This document shows, in pieces, positions 15,032 to 24,145 of a stretch of DNA of 64,000 bases (the stretch's first letter is position 1; every line of letters begins with the position of its first letter). Origin of the DNA: Ectopseudomonas toyotomiensis. GTDB lineage: Bacteria > Pseudomonadota > Gammaproteobacteria > Pseudomonadales > Pseudomonadaceae. The DNA is taken from NCBI RefSeq assembly GCF_900115695.1, contig NZ_FOXK01000006.1:124001-188000 (forward strand). Reading direction: 5' to 3'. Position numbers and translations under genes: made by a program. The notes beneath the pieces are model-generated. The model searched no databases and had not been told where the DNA came from. It saw only the letters and a program-made list of their open reading frames with translations.

Positions 15032-15748
15032 ATGCCCTCCCCCTGCACCGCCCTGATCTTTCAACTGTCCGGCTGCCTGGTCGACTTCGGCGCCCGCACC
15101 CTACCTGTCGCGCTGCAACGGCTGCATCCCGAGTGCACAACCGCGAACCCGACCGGTACGCCGCAACAGGCACTGGATGCATGGTTAGGCAAGTCGGCAA
15201 CCAGCGCACAACTGCAGGCGCTGCAACAGAAGCTGAGCGAGGTGGCCGGAGAACATGCCGAACTGACCCCGGGTGCTGCACAGTTGCTGCAAACCCTGCA
15301 TGCCAGCGGCACGCCCTGCGCCTGGCTGGATGACCTGCCAGCCGACGCCAGTCTGCGCCTGGCCGAAGCGCTGCCCACACCCATCGAAGCGGTGCTGGCG
15401 CGTCAGGCCAGGCCATGGCCGGCGCCAGACAGTTGCTGGCAGGCCCTGAGCCAGCTGGACGTCGAGCGCCTGGACGGTTGTGTAGTCGTCAGCGGTAATC
15501 CGCTACTGCTGCAAGCCGGCCTCAATGCCGGCTGCTGGACTATCGGCCTGGCTGCCTGCGGGCCACTGTGCGGCTACGCCCTGGCCGACTGGCAGGCTCT
15601 GAGCGCGAGCGATCAGGAACACCTGCGCGCTGAGGCCACGCTGCAGCTCTATCGTCTGGGCGTGCACTCGGTGGTCGATCATCTGGGAGAAATCGAGGCC
15701 AGCCTGGACGATATCGGCGTGCGCCGGAGCAAGGGCGAAAAGCCCTGA
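15032..15748 (+). CDS. HAD-like protein, phosphonatase-related, lacking the nucleophile
   Basis: A 238-residue protein of the haloacid dehalogenase type, similar in layout to phosphonoacetaldehyde hydrolase. The N-terminal motif reads ALIFQLSGCLVDFGA; active HAD enzymes have FDxxGTxxD here with a nucleophilic Asp, and phosphonatases have D-x-A-G-T. In this protein the nucleophile position is Gln and Thr is Cys. A later motif, VVVSGNPLLLQAGLNAGCW, corresponds to the GDxxxD region and also lacks Asp. The protein is therefore probably not a phosphatase. Its role is unknown; the fold may serve binding or regulation. Confidence 0.78.
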   Translation: MPSPCTALIFQLSGCLVDFGARTLPVALQRLHPECTTANPTGTPQQALDAWLGKSATSAQLQALQQKLSEVAGEHAELTPGAAQLLQTLHASGTPCAWLDDLPADASLRLAEALPTPIEAVLARQARPWPAPDSCWQALSQLDVERLDGCVVVSGNPLLLQAGLNAGCWTIGLAACGPLCGYALADWQALSASDQEHLRAEATLQLYRLGVHSVVDHLGEIEASLDDIGVRRSKGEKP

Positions 15749-15864
15749 GCCTTTGACTCGGATCAGGCAAAGCCGGCCCGCTTGGATTAACCTTCAGGTA
15801 CGGGTTGAAAACTTCCAGCGCAGCTGGGGGTCAATGCCTAAGCTGATTTGATAAGGAGAACTCT

Positions 15865-16131
15865 ATGCCAGCAAGCGACCTGCAGCAGCAACTGGAAGCC
15901 CTCCAGCAACACCTGGCCCAGGACACGCCGCTCAGCGAGGAAGAACGCGCATCGCTTTACCTGCTGACCCAGGAAATCGAAGTGCAATTGGCTCGTGAAG
16001 CCGCCTCAGCGCCTGACGCTACGCTGGTCGATGGCGTCAATCTGGCGGTGGAACGTTTCGAGGCCAGCCACCCTACCCTCGCCGGCACCCTGCGCAACAT
16101 CATGCAGAGCCTGGCCAATATGGGCATCTGA
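15865..16131 (+). CDS. DUF4404-family small protein
   Basis: An 88-residue acidic helical protein (LQQQLEALQQHLAQDTPLSE, LTQEIEVQLARE, LVDGVNLAVERFEASHP, GTLRNIMQSLANMGI) matching DUF4404, a small Pseudomonas and gammaproteobacterial family of unknown function. AAGGAG lies just upstream of the ATG. It stands alone between the HAD-like gene and convergent queF, separated from queF by a terminator hairpin. Confidence 0.85.
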   Translation: MPASDLQQQLEALQQHLAQDTPLSEEERASLYLLTQEIEVQLAREAASAPDATLVDGVNLAVERFEASHPTLAGTLRNIMQSLANMGI

Positions 16132-16165
16132 ATGCCCCGCCCCGGCTAACATCGAGCAACTCAAG

Positions 16166-16193
16166 AAAATGCCGCCATTTGGCGGCATTTTTT
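16166..16193. terminator. Bidirectional terminator between DUF4404 and queF
   Basis: AAAATGCCGCC and GGCGGCATTTT pair perfectly around ATTT, followed by more Ts. It has A/T tails on both sides and serves both convergent genes; the queF stop codon lies 7 bases beyond it. Confidence 0.9.
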
Positions 16194-16199
16194 CATGGG

Positions 16200-17030
16200 T
16201 TACTGGCGCGCCAGGCGACCATTTTCCGACTTGAGCGCCTCGGTGCTGCGATACGGATTGATATCCAGCCCACCACGGCGCACGTAGCGCGCATAGACAG
16301 TCAGCGACTGCGGCTGCAGCAGACGCTGCAGATCGAGGAAGATGCGTTCGACGCACTGCTCGTGAAAATCCGCGTGCTGACGGAAGCTCACCAGATAAGC
16401 CAGCAAGCTGGCATGATCCAGCGCCGCGCCGCGGTACTCGACGACCAGGCTGCCCCAGTCCGGCTGACCGGTAACCGGGCAGTTGGACTTGAGCAGATGG
16501 CTGTGCAGGCTCTCTTCCACCACCCGACCAGCGTCGCAACGCAGCAGCTCTGGCTGCGGGTGATCGTACTGGCTGACACTGATGTCCAGTTCGTCGATGC
16601 ACTGACCCGGCAGCGTCGCCACGCCCTCCTCAGAAACTTCAACCAGCGAGCGCAGGCGCACCGCCACCGGCTTACCAGCCACTACCGACAGGTCACGCAC
16701 CAGTGTCGCTTGCAGCTCGTCCCAACTGGCGAAAGCGGACTGGTTCAGGGAGTTGAGGTACAGCTTGAAGGACTTCGACTCGATGATGTTCGGCGAGTCT
16801 GCGGGGATGGCGAACTCACCGATGGCCACCACCGGTTTGCCGGACGGCAGCAGCCAGGACAGCTCGTAGCAGTTCCAGTAGTCCACGCCCTGATACGGCA
16901 GGCTGGCGCCATCCAGCCCCAGCTCCGCCCACTTGGTAGTGCGCGAGATGGGGAACAGCAGCTCTGGGCTGTATTCGGCGATGTACTGGCTGGACTTGCC
17001 CAGCGGGGAATGTTCGGCGGGGTGCTGCAT
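16200..17030 (-). CDS. queF: NADPH-dependent 7-cyano-7-deazaguanine reductase (QueF)
   Basis: QueF reduces preQ0 to preQ1 in queuosine biosynthesis. The 276-residue length is that of the long, YqfE-like form with two T-fold halves. Visible motifs are [30 protein letters not shown], the QueF signature [15 protein letters not shown], and the catalytic Cys in [14 protein letters not shown]. The start [17 protein letters not shown] at 17030 agrees with the known P. aeruginosa protein; the frame extends to 17081 but that part is not conserved. Confidence 0.96.
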   Translation of the reverse strand: MQHPAEHSPLGKSSQYIAEYSPELLFPISRTTKWAELGLDGASLPYQGVDYWNCYELSWLLPSGKPVVAIGEFAIPADSPNIIESKSFKLYLNSLNQSAFASWDELQATLVRDLSVVAGKPVAVRLRSLVEVSEEGVATLPGQCIDELDISVSQYDHPQPELLRCDAGRVVEESLHSHLLKSNCPVTGQPDWGSLVVEYRGAALDHASLLAYLVSFRQHADFHEQCVERIFLDLQRLLQPQSLTVYARYVRRGGLDINPYRSTEALKSENGRLARQ

Positions 17031-17115
17031 GACGGGCAATCCAGAATAGCGAAAACCGCGCGAGTTTAACGGGTTAACCACCGCGCCGCACGCGCAGCGG
17101 GCTGTGGGTTTGCTC

Positions 17116-17187
17116 GGTGCGCACAGCGCACCCTACTGCCGCTGATCTTTCCATCTTGCTACACACGTAGGGTGCGCCGCGCGCACC
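17116..17187. repeat. REP pair (family gtagggtgcgc), outward
   Basis: GGTGCGCACAGCGCACCCTAC at 17116-17136 and GTAGGGTGCGCCGCGCGCACC at 17167-17187 are inverted copies with 30 bases between them. They lie between the RND operon end and queF start. Their orientation is opposite to the pair at 11430-11490. Confidence 0.78.
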
Positions 17188-17211
17188 GCAGTGCCCACCG
17201 GCACAAGCCAG

Positions 17212-20200
17212 TCAGACCGCCACCGGCTCCTCCTCGATCTTGCGCAGTGGCGCCCAGCGCCTCAGCAGCAGGTACAGCGTCGGAATCACGTAGAGGGTGA
17301 AGAAGGTGCCGACCAGCAACCCGCCGACGATCACCAGGCCGATCTGCTGGCGGCTTTCCGCGCCGGCTCCGCTGGCGATGGCCAACGGCAGCGAACCCAG
17401 CACCATGGCGCCGGTGGTCATCAGGATCGGCCGCAGGCGCTGCACCGAGGCCTCGATCACCGCCTCGCGCAGGGCCTTGCCATCACGCAGCAGGTGGTTG
17501 GCGAACTCGACGATAAGGATGCCGTGCTTGGTGATCAGGCCAATCAGAGTCACCAGGCCGATCTGCGAATAGATGTTCCAGGTGCCGCCGAACAGCTTCA
17601 GTGCCAGCAAGGCGCCGGCCATCGACAAGGGCACACTGAACAGGATGATCAGCGGGTCACTGAAACTCTCGAACTGCGCCGCCAGCACCAGGAAGATGAA
17701 CGCCAGGGCCAAGGCGAAGATCAGCAGAATGCCCGAGCTGGATTCCTTGAAGTCACGCGACGTGCCGGTGTAGTCGTATTGCGTCTCTGGCGGAAATACC
17801 TCACGGGCGGCGACTTCCAGATGATTGAGCGCCTCGCCCAGGGTGTATCCGGTGCCGACGTTGGCACTGATGGTCACCGCACGTAGCTGGTTGAAGTGAT
17901 TGAGCTCGCGCGGCGCCACCGTCTCGCGCACCTCGATCAGGTTGGACAGCTGCACCATGCCGCCGTCGCGATCACGCACATAGACACGATTCAGGTCCCG
18001 CGGGTTGCTGCGGTCGATATCCTGCAGCTGCACCATGACGTCGTACTGCTCGCCATTCTGCTTGAAGCGGGTCACCTGGCGGCTGCCGAACAGGCTTTCC
18101 AGGCTGCGCCCGATCACCGATACATCGGTGCCAACCGCCGTTGCCTGCTCGCGATTGACCGTGATCTTGAGCTGCGGCGAGTTGAGTTTGAGGTCGCTAT
18201 CCAGCCCCTCCAGGCCCGGATAATCACGCATGCGTTCCATCAGTTGATCGACATAAACCTGCAGCTCGGCGTATTCCATGGACGAGCGCACGACGAAGTT
18301 GATCGGCTGGTTGCGCGCGCTCTGCCCCAGCGGCGGGCGGTTGACCGGGGTCACGCGCATGCCGGCGATGTCCTGCAACTGCGGCAGCAGTTCATTGCGA
18401 ATCTCGAACTGGGTACGCGAGCGGTCGCCCCAGTCCTCCAGTTTCATGAAGGAGATGCCCTGCGCCACGGTAGGGAAACCGGCGATCATCAGATAGCGAT
18501 TGGTCTCCGGAATACTCGCATAAGCGGCCTCGACCTCACGGCCATAGCGCGCCGTATAGTCGATGGTGGCGCCGTCCGGACCATTGAACACGCCAACGAT
18601 GGTGCCGGTGTCCTCGGTAGGCGCCAGCTCCGAACGCAAGCCGCCGAACAGCCAGGCGCACATCACGAAGGCCCCCAGTAGCACGCCAAGTACCAGCGGC
18701 CAGGCACGCAGCGCACGGTCCAGGCTGTGCTTGTAGCTGTAGGTCAGACCATTGAGGAAGCCTTCGATCAGGTTGTACACGCGGCCATGGCGCTGCTCGT
18801 GCTGGTGCGATCGGAGCATCACCGCGCACATCATCGGCGTCAGCGTCAATGCCACGAAACCGGAAACCAGCACGGCGCCGGCCAGGGTCCAGGCGAACTC
18901 GGTGAACAGCTTGCCGGTGGTGCCCTGCATGAAGCCGATGGGCGCGAATACCGCAGCCAGGGTCAGGGTCATGGCAATCACCGCGAAGGCGATCTCGCGG
19001 CTGCCCTTGAAGGCCGCCTGCATCGGCTTCATCCCCGCCTCGATATGGCGGTGGATGTTCTCCAGCATGACGATGGCATCGTCCACCACCAGGCCGATGG
19101 CCAGAACCATGGCCAGCAGGGTCAGGGTGTTGATGGTGAAGCCCATCAGCGACATCAGGGCAAAGGCGCCGATTAACGATACCGGAATGGTCACCAGCGG
19201 AATCAGCGTCGCGCGCAGCGAACGCAGGAAGATGAAGATGATCAGGATGACCAGCGCCACCGCTTCCCAGATGGTGGTGAAGACGTTGTCGATGGACTCG
19301 CGGATGAACTGCGAGTTGTCGTTGGCCACGGTCATGTTCATGCCGTCGGGCAGCAGAGCCTTGACGTCATCCCAGGCCGCTTCGAGGCCATCGGAGATAT
19401 CCAGCGGGTTGGCCGTGGCCTGCTTGACCAGGCCCAGGGTTACAGCCGGCAAACCGTTGAAGCGCACCACGGTACGCTCGTCGCGCGGCCCCACTTCGGC
19501 ACGGCCGACATCGGACAGGCGCAGCAGGTAGCCTTGCGAGTCGTCGAGGATCAGCTCGTTGAACTGCTCCGGGGTACGCAGATCGGTCTCCGAGAGCACG
19601 CTGAACTCACGTTCACGCGACTCGATGCGCCCGGCCGGAATCTCCACGTTCTGCCGGCGCAGGGCATCCTCCACGTCCTGCACGGTGAGGTTGTGCGCAG
19701 CGAGCTTTTCCGGGTCGAGCCAGATACGCATGGAGAACGTCCGCGCACCGCGTACCTGCACTTCGGACACGCCGGGAATGGTCTGCAGACGGTCCTTGAT
19801 CACCCGTTCCAGCAGGTCGGTGATCTCCATGGCGCTGTGCTGCTGGCTGTGAAAGGCGATCCAGATCACCGGCTGGGCGTCGGCCTCGACCTTCTGCACG
19901 ATGGGTTCGTCCACCTCATCCGGCAGCAGGTTGCGTACTCGGCCGAGGCGGTCACGTACGTCGTTGGCCGCCTCGTCGGCGCTGCGGCCGAGACGGAATT
20001 GCGCGGTGATCTGGGTGTTTTCCGCGCGACTGATGGAGGTGACGAAGTCCAACCCCTCGATGCCGGAGAGTACGTCCTCCACCGGCTGCGCTACCTGCGA
20101 CTCCATGATCTCCGGGCTGGCCCCTGGATAGGTGACCTGCACGGTGACGATGGGCACGTCGATATTGGGGTATTCACGCACATTGAGGCGGTCGTAGGCC

Positions 20201-20280
20201 ATCAGCCCCAGCAGCACCACGATCAGCGACAGAACAGTGGCGAATACCGGCCGGCGAATGCAGACATCGGAGAGTGTCAC
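17212..20280 (-). CDS. RND-family multidrug efflux transporter (HAE1)
   Basis: An inner-membrane proton-driven RND exporter of 1022 residues. The N-terminus is SDVCIRRPVFATVLSLIVVL. Two large periplasmic porter domains follow, and the proton-relay Asp pair is in AIGLVVDDAIVMLENIHRH within TM4. The start is the GTG at 20280, which overlaps the adaptor stop (GTGA); the longer frame to 20337 is inside the adaptor gene. The C-terminal half has LVLAAQFESFSDPLIILFSV and TKHGILIVEFANHLL. No outer-membrane factor gene is adjacent, so it probably uses a shared channel such as OprM. The substrate is unknown. Confidence 0.93.
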   Translation of the reverse strand: MTLSDVCIRRPVFATVLSLIVVLLGLMAYDRLNVREYPNIDVPIVTVQVTYPGASPEIMESQVAQPVEDVLSGIEGLDFVTSISRAENTQITAQFRLGRSADEAANDVRDRLGRVRNLLPDEVDEPIVQKVEADAQPVIWIAFHSQQHSAMEITDLLERVIKDRLQTIPGVSEVQVRGARTFSMRIWLDPEKLAAHNLTVQDVEDALRRQNVEIPAGRIESREREFSVLSETDLRTPEQFNELILDDSQGYLLRLSDVGRAEVGPRDERTVVRFNGLPAVTLGLVKQATANPLDISDGLEAAWDDVKALLPDGMNMTVANDNSQFIRESIDNVFTTIWEAVALVILIIFIFLRSLRATLIPLVTIPVSLIGAFALMSLMGFTINTLTLLAMVLAIGLVVDDAIVMLENIHRHIEAGMKPMQAAFKGSREIAFAVIAMTLTLAAVFAPIGFMQGTTGKLFTEFAWTLAGAVLVSGFVALTLTPMMCAVMLRSHQHEQRHGRVYNLIEGFLNGLTYSYKHSLDRALRAWPLVLGVLLGAFVMCAWLFGGLRSELAPTEDTGTIVGVFNGPDGATIDYTARYGREVEAAYASIPETNRYLMIAGFPTVAQGISFMKLEDWGDRSRTQFEIRNELLPQLQDIAGMRVTPVNRPPLGQSARNQPINFVVRSSMEYAELQVYVDQLMERMRDYPGLEGLDSDLKLNSPQLKITVNREQATAVGTDVSVIGRSLESLFGSRQVTRFKQNGEQYDVMVQLQDIDRSNPRDLNRVYVRDRDGGMVQLSNLIEVRETVAPRELNHFNQLRAVTISANVGTGYTLGEALNHLEVAAREVFPPETQYDYTGTSRDFKESSSGILLIFALALAFIFLVLAAQFESFSDPLIILFSVPLSMAGALLALKLFGGTWNIYSQIGLVTLIGLITKHGILIVEFANHLLRDGKALREAVIEASVQRLRPILMTTGAMVLGSLPLAIASGAGAESRQQIGLVIVGGLLVGTFFTLYVIPTLYLLLRRWAPLRKIEEEPVAV

Positions 20281-21299
20281 GGCTGACGCTCCCCACTCTT
20301 GGTGCGTACGGCCAGCCCTTCGCGCACACGCTGCCAACCGGCGCTGATGATGGTTTCGTCGCCCTGCAGGCCTTCACGCACCTCGACCAGGCCGTCGAAA
20401 CGCTTGCCCAGAGTCACCTCACGGCGTTCGACCTTGCCATCGACCACCAGGTTGACCAGCAGCTTGTCACCCTGCGGCATCACCGCTTCCTCGGGAATCA
20501 CCAGCGCATTGGACCGCTCCTCGAGAATTACCGAAACGCGGACGAACTGTCCCGGACGCAGGCGGCGGTCATCGTTGCCGATATGCGCGCGGATCGCCTG
20601 GCTGCGCCCGGCTTCGTCGAGGCGCGGATTGATGGCAAAGATTTCGCCGCGAAAGCGCTCGCCGGGGAAGGTATCGAGGGTGATTTCCACGGTCTGGCCG
20701 AGGCGCACCTGGGCCACGGCCTTCTGCGGAACACGGAAGTCGACCTTGAGCGGGTCGAGCACTTCCAGGTTGACGATGTTCTGCCCGGCACTGAGGTAGT
20801 CACCGACGCTGGCCTGGCGCAGGCCGAGCGTGCCGTCATGAGGGGCCTTGATCTGGGTCTTGTCGAGCCGCGCCTGGGCCAGGGCCTGACTGGCACGGGC
20901 GGCCTGCAGCTGGCTCTGCGCCTCGTCCAGCGCCTGGGCGTTGCTGGCACCACGCTGAAACAGCATCTGCGCGCGCTGGTGGTTTTTTTCGGCCAGATCA
21001 AGATTGGCCCGCGCCTGGGCAAATTCGGCGCGGGCAATGGCATCATCGAGGCTGATCAGCAGGTCGCCAGCGGTCACCGCCTGGCCTTCACGAAAATGCA
21101 GGGTGGCCAGGCGCCCTTCCACTTCCGGACGAATCATCACCGATTCGTCGGAGCGCAGCGAACCGAAGGTGATCAACTCGTCACGCACCTCCATCTGCCG
21201 TACCGGCACGATCTCGACCATTGGCCCTTCGGCAGCCAGCGCAGGCGTCGTGAACAAGCCCAGACACAGCCATGGAAGAGCACGCAACAGCACGGTCAT
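20277..21299 (-). CDS. RND efflux membrane fusion (adaptor) protein
   Basis: A 340-residue periplasmic adaptor that works with the transporter encoded next. The signal peptide ends TPALAAE; no lipobox Cys is present. The lipoyl half-motifs (VMIRPEVEGRLATLHFREGQ and IKAPHDGTLGLRQASVGDYL) flank a helical hairpin (ARANLDLAEKNHQRAQ and LDEAQSQLQAARASQALAQA). A beta-barrel domain follows with RLRPGQFVRVSVIL, then the membrane-proximal end. It is the first gene of a two-gene operon with a 4-base overlap. Confidence 0.93.
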   Translation of the reverse strand: MTVLLRALPWLCLGLFTTPALAAEGPMVEIVPVRQMEVRDELITFGSLRSDESVMIRPEVEGRLATLHFREGQAVTAGDLLISLDDAIARAEFAQARANLDLAEKNHQRAQMLFQRGASNAQALDEAQSQLQAARASQALAQARLDKTQIKAPHDGTLGLRQASVGDYLSAGQNIVNLEVLDPLKVDFRVPQKAVAQVRLGQTVEITLDTFPGERFRGEIFAINPRLDEAGRSQAIRAHIGNDDRRLRPGQFVRVSVILEERSNALVIPEEAVMPQGDKLLVNLVVDGKVERREVTLGKRFDGLVEVREGLQGDETIISAGWQRVREGLAVRTKSGERQP

Positions 21300-21403
21300 G
21301 ATCAGCCCCTTTTTCTTGGTAGAGGCGGAGTCTAACCGGCTGCTGCGTTACTGACAGGGGCGCAAGTTATTTCGCTATGTTTTTTCGGTCGCCGCCACAT
21401 TCT

Positions 21404-21450
21404 GTAGGAGCGGCTTTAGCCGCGAGAATCGCGGATAAATCCGCTCCTAC
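21404..21450. repeat. REP pair (family gtaggagcgg)
   Basis: GTAGGAGCGGCTTTAGCCGCGA and CGCGGATAAATCCGCTCCTAC form two small hairpins that are inverted copies of each other. This is the common Pseudomonas REP doublet. It lies just after the ABC permease gene end and in front of the adaptor gene. Confidence 0.85.
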
Positions 21451-21464
21451 ATGAGCGGCAAACG

Positions 21465-22259
21465 TCACTGACGCATACCACGACCGCTGACCAGCAGGCG
21501 GATGCACAGGGTATAGAGCACAGCGGTGGCCAGCAGCATGAAGCCGATGGCCACGCCGATACGGATGTCGGACACCCCGAGAATGCCGTAACGGAAGGCG
21601 TTGACCATGTGCAAGATGGGGTTGCCCAGCGACACCGTCTGCCAGAACGGCGGCAGCAGGGTGATGGAGTAGAACACACCGCCCAGGTAGGTCAACGGCG
21701 TCAGCACGAAGGTCGGGATGATCGAGATATCGTCGAAGTTGCGCGCATACACCGCGTTGACGAAGCCACCGAGGGAGAAGATGGTCGCCGTCAGCAGCAC
21801 CACCAGCACGGTCACGCCCAGGTGATGCACCTGCAGGTGGGTAAAGAACAACGACAGCAACGTGACGATGAAGCCCACCGCCAGCCCACGCAACACGCCA
21901 CCGACGACGAAACCGATGAGGATGGTGTGCGGTGACACCGGCGACACCAGCAACTCCTCGACGTTGCGCTGGAACTTGCTGCCGAAGAAGCTCGACACCA
22001 CGTTGCCGTAGCTGTTGGTGATCACCGACATCATGATCAGCCCCGGCACGATGTACTCCATGTAGCTGAAGCCACCCATGTCGCCGATCTGCCGGCCGAT
22101 CAGGTTGCCGAAGATCACGAAGTACAAAACCATGGTGATCGCCGGCGGTAGCAGGGTCTGCGGCCAGATCCGCACGAAGCGGCGGATCTCACGGTGAACG
22201 ATGGTACGCAGGGCCACCAGGTTGGCGGCGAATTCGCTGTTGAGGTACTGAGAAGTCAT
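21465..22259 (-). CDS. ABC-2 type permease (YadH-like)
   Basis: A 264-residue ABC-2 permease with six predicted membrane helices. The N-terminal amphipathic segment ALRTIVHREIRRFVRIWPQT and the motif GNLIGRQIGDMGGFSYMEYIVPG are typical of the YadH/nodulation NodJ-like family. The central EELLVSPVSPHTILIGFVVGG is the family-conserved cytoplasmic loop. It works with the ATPase encoded immediately upstream, with which it overlaps by 4 bases. The exported substrate is unknown. Confidence 0.92.
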   Translation of the reverse strand: MTSQYLNSEFAANLVALRTIVHREIRRFVRIWPQTLLPPAITMVLYFVIFGNLIGRQIGDMGGFSYMEYIVPGLIMMSVITNSYGNVVSSFFGSKFQRNVEELLVSPVSPHTILIGFVVGGVLRGLAVGFIVTLLSLFFTHLQVHHLGVTVLVVLLTATIFSLGGFVNAVYARNFDDISIIPTFVLTPLTYLGGVFYSITLLPPFWQTVSLGNPILHMVNAFRYGILGVSDIRIGVAIGFMLLATAVLYTLCIRLLVSGRGMRQ

Positions 22260-23188
22260 TGCGCCACCTTGGCCAGGTTCTTTTCCACCAGGGAGACGAA
22301 CAGCTCCTCCAGGCGATTGCTCTTGTTACGCAGGCTGAGCACCTCGACCTGCTGCTGCGCCAACTGCTGGAACAGCGCATTGAGGCCCTGGCTCTTCTCC
22401 ACCTGCACCTCCAGGGTGTGGTGGTCAACCAGACGCGCCGGATAGCCCTGCAGCGTCGGCGCTGAGCTGTAGGAGTCCTTGAGGTCGAAGAGAAAGGTCT
22501 CCACGTGCAGCTTCTTCAGCAGATCCTTCATGCTGCTCAGCTCGACGATACGACCGTGGTCGATGATGCCGATGTTGCGGCACAGCTGCTCGGCCTCTTC
22601 CAGGTAGTGGGTGGTCAGAATGATGGTGGTGCCCTGCTTGTTCAGCTCGGTGAGGAAGCTCCACATCGAACGGCGCAGCTCGATATCCACCCCGGCAGTC
22701 GGCTCGTCGAGGATCAGCAGGCGCGGCTGATGCACCAGAGCGCGGGCGATCATCAAGCGGCGCTTCATGCCACCGGACAACTCACGTGAAGCCACGTCGC
22801 GCTTGTCCCACAGGCCGAGTTCGGTCAGGTACTGCTCGGCGCGCTCCTTGGCGATCGAGCGCGGAATACCGTAATAGCCGGCCTGGGTGACGACGATGTC
22901 GAACACCTTCTCGAACTGGTTGAAGTTGAACTCCTGCGGCACCACGCCCAGGCAACGCTTGAGCGCGTAGGGTTCGCGGTCGAGGTCATGGCCAAACACA
23001 CTGACCGTGCCACTGCTCTTGTTAACCAGCGTGGAGAGCACGCCGATAGTGGTGGATTTGCCGGCACCGTTGGGGCCAAGCAAGGCGAAGAAATCCCCTT
23101 CGGCGACGTCCAGATCGATGCCGTGCAGGGCCTGGAAGCCGTTTCCGTAGGTCTTGGTCAACTGGCGAATGGTCAGGGCGGAGCTCAT
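22256..23188 (-). CDS. ABC transporter ATP-binding protein (YadG-like)
   Basis: A 310-residue ATPase partner of the YadH-like permease. Walker A is GPNGAGKSTTIGVL, the Q-loop is GVVPQEFNF, the signature is LSGGMKRRLMIARAL, Walker B is LLILDEPTAGVD and the switch His is in TTHYLEEAEQL. The last 80 residues form the C-terminal extension found in ABC-2 drug and polysaccharide exporters. It overlaps the permease through ATGA. No further gene of the operon is obvious. Confidence 0.95.
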   Translation of the reverse strand: MSSALTIRQLTKTYGNGFQALHGIDLDVAEGDFFALLGPNGAGKSTTIGVLSTLVNKSSGTVSVFGHDLDREPYALKRCLGVVPQEFNFNQFEKVFDIVVTQAGYYGIPRSIAKERAEQYLTELGLWDKRDVASRELSGGMKRRLMIARALVHQPRLLILDEPTAGVDIELRRSMWSFLTELNKQGTTIILTTHYLEEAEQLCRNIGIIDHGRIVELSSMKDLLKKLHVETFLFDLKDSYSSAPTLQGYPARLVDHHTLEVQVEKSQGLNALFQQLAQQQVEVLSLRNKSNRLEELFVSLVEKNLAKVAQ

Positions 23189-23342
23189 GAAGATGGGGTT
23201 TCCCGCGCGAGAGTGAGGTCGTTATAGATGAGGGCGAAGACGCTCGATTGCAACTGCGTGTTTCGCCCGCTCATTGCTGGCATGCACCCTACCGACCCTG
23301 ACGCGCGGAGAAAAGGCCGTCCTGCCGATCTTGATTATCGAC

Positions 23343-24005
23343 TCAGTCGATAACACTGGCCTCACGCTGCATATCGCCACTGAGCTGCAGCGCACCGGTC
23401 TCGAACAGGTGCGGATAGCAGACGCGCAGATGCTCGAAGAACAGTTGCTCGGGCAGATCCTCGAACTGACCGTGGTCATGCAGATACTCCATGTAGCGCT
23501 CGCCCTTGTCGTTGTAGGGATGGAAGACGCTGTCATGCACGCCGTCGAACTCCAGCGGCGCCACCTTGAATACCCGGCACAGCGCCTCGTTGAACGCCGG
23601 CGTGGCCTTGACCCAGCGCCCGTTCAGGTGCAGTTCGGTGTAACCGTGCATGGCGAACACCTCACTGCGCAGCAGTTCCAACAGGCGCGGCGTAGACAGG
23701 TGATTGCGCACATCGGCCAAACCGATACGCGCAGGAATGCCGCAATGCCGGGCGCAAGCGGCGAGCAGATTGGCCTTGGGTACGCAGTAGGACTCACCGC
23801 TCGCCAGCGCATGGCTGGCCTTCAATGTCTGCGCATCGAGACTGAAGGCATAGGGGTTGTAACGAATCTCGTCACGTACCGCGAGATACAGGGCAACGGC
23901 CTGACTGATCGGTTCTCGTGAGGCGCCACGCCAGGTTTCGGCGAACTCGACTACCGCGGGATGGTCACTGTCAATGAAGCGGCCGGGACGTAGACAGGTC
24001 TGCAT
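23343..24005 (-). CDS. Transglutaminase-like cysteine protease family protein
   Basis: A 220-residue protein with the transglutaminase core. The putative nucleophile Cys is in GESYCVPKANLLAACARHCG, preceded by VRDEIRYNPYAF. The His is in MHGYTELHLNGRW, and the third residue lies in KATPAFN, where family members often have an Asp-Pro-Thr, so the triad is atypical. There is no signal peptide. It is divergent from fadE, with about 140 bases between. The reaction and partner are unknown; family members include proteases and amide-processing enzymes. Confidence 0.8.
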   Translation of the reverse strand: MQTCLRPGRFIDSDHPAVVEFAETWRGASREPISQAVALYLAVRDEIRYNPYAFSLDAQTLKASHALASGESYCVPKANLLAACARHCGIPARIGLADVRNHLSTPRLLELLRSEVFAMHGYTELHLNGRWVKATPAFNEALCRVFKVAPLEFDGVHDSVFHPYNDKGERYMEYLHDHGQFEDLPEQLFFEHLRVCYPHLFETGALQLSGDMQREASVID

Positions 24006-24145
24006 GACGGGGACTCCTGAAGTTCGCTTCAGTCTAATCCCGTCGATTGCGCCACGTTCACGACGATCCGGCCAAGCTCACCGCCCCTGCCGCCATTTAT
24101 GGCTATGCTCGGGGCGTCGCCCGCTCGAATCATGGAGGAATGCAC

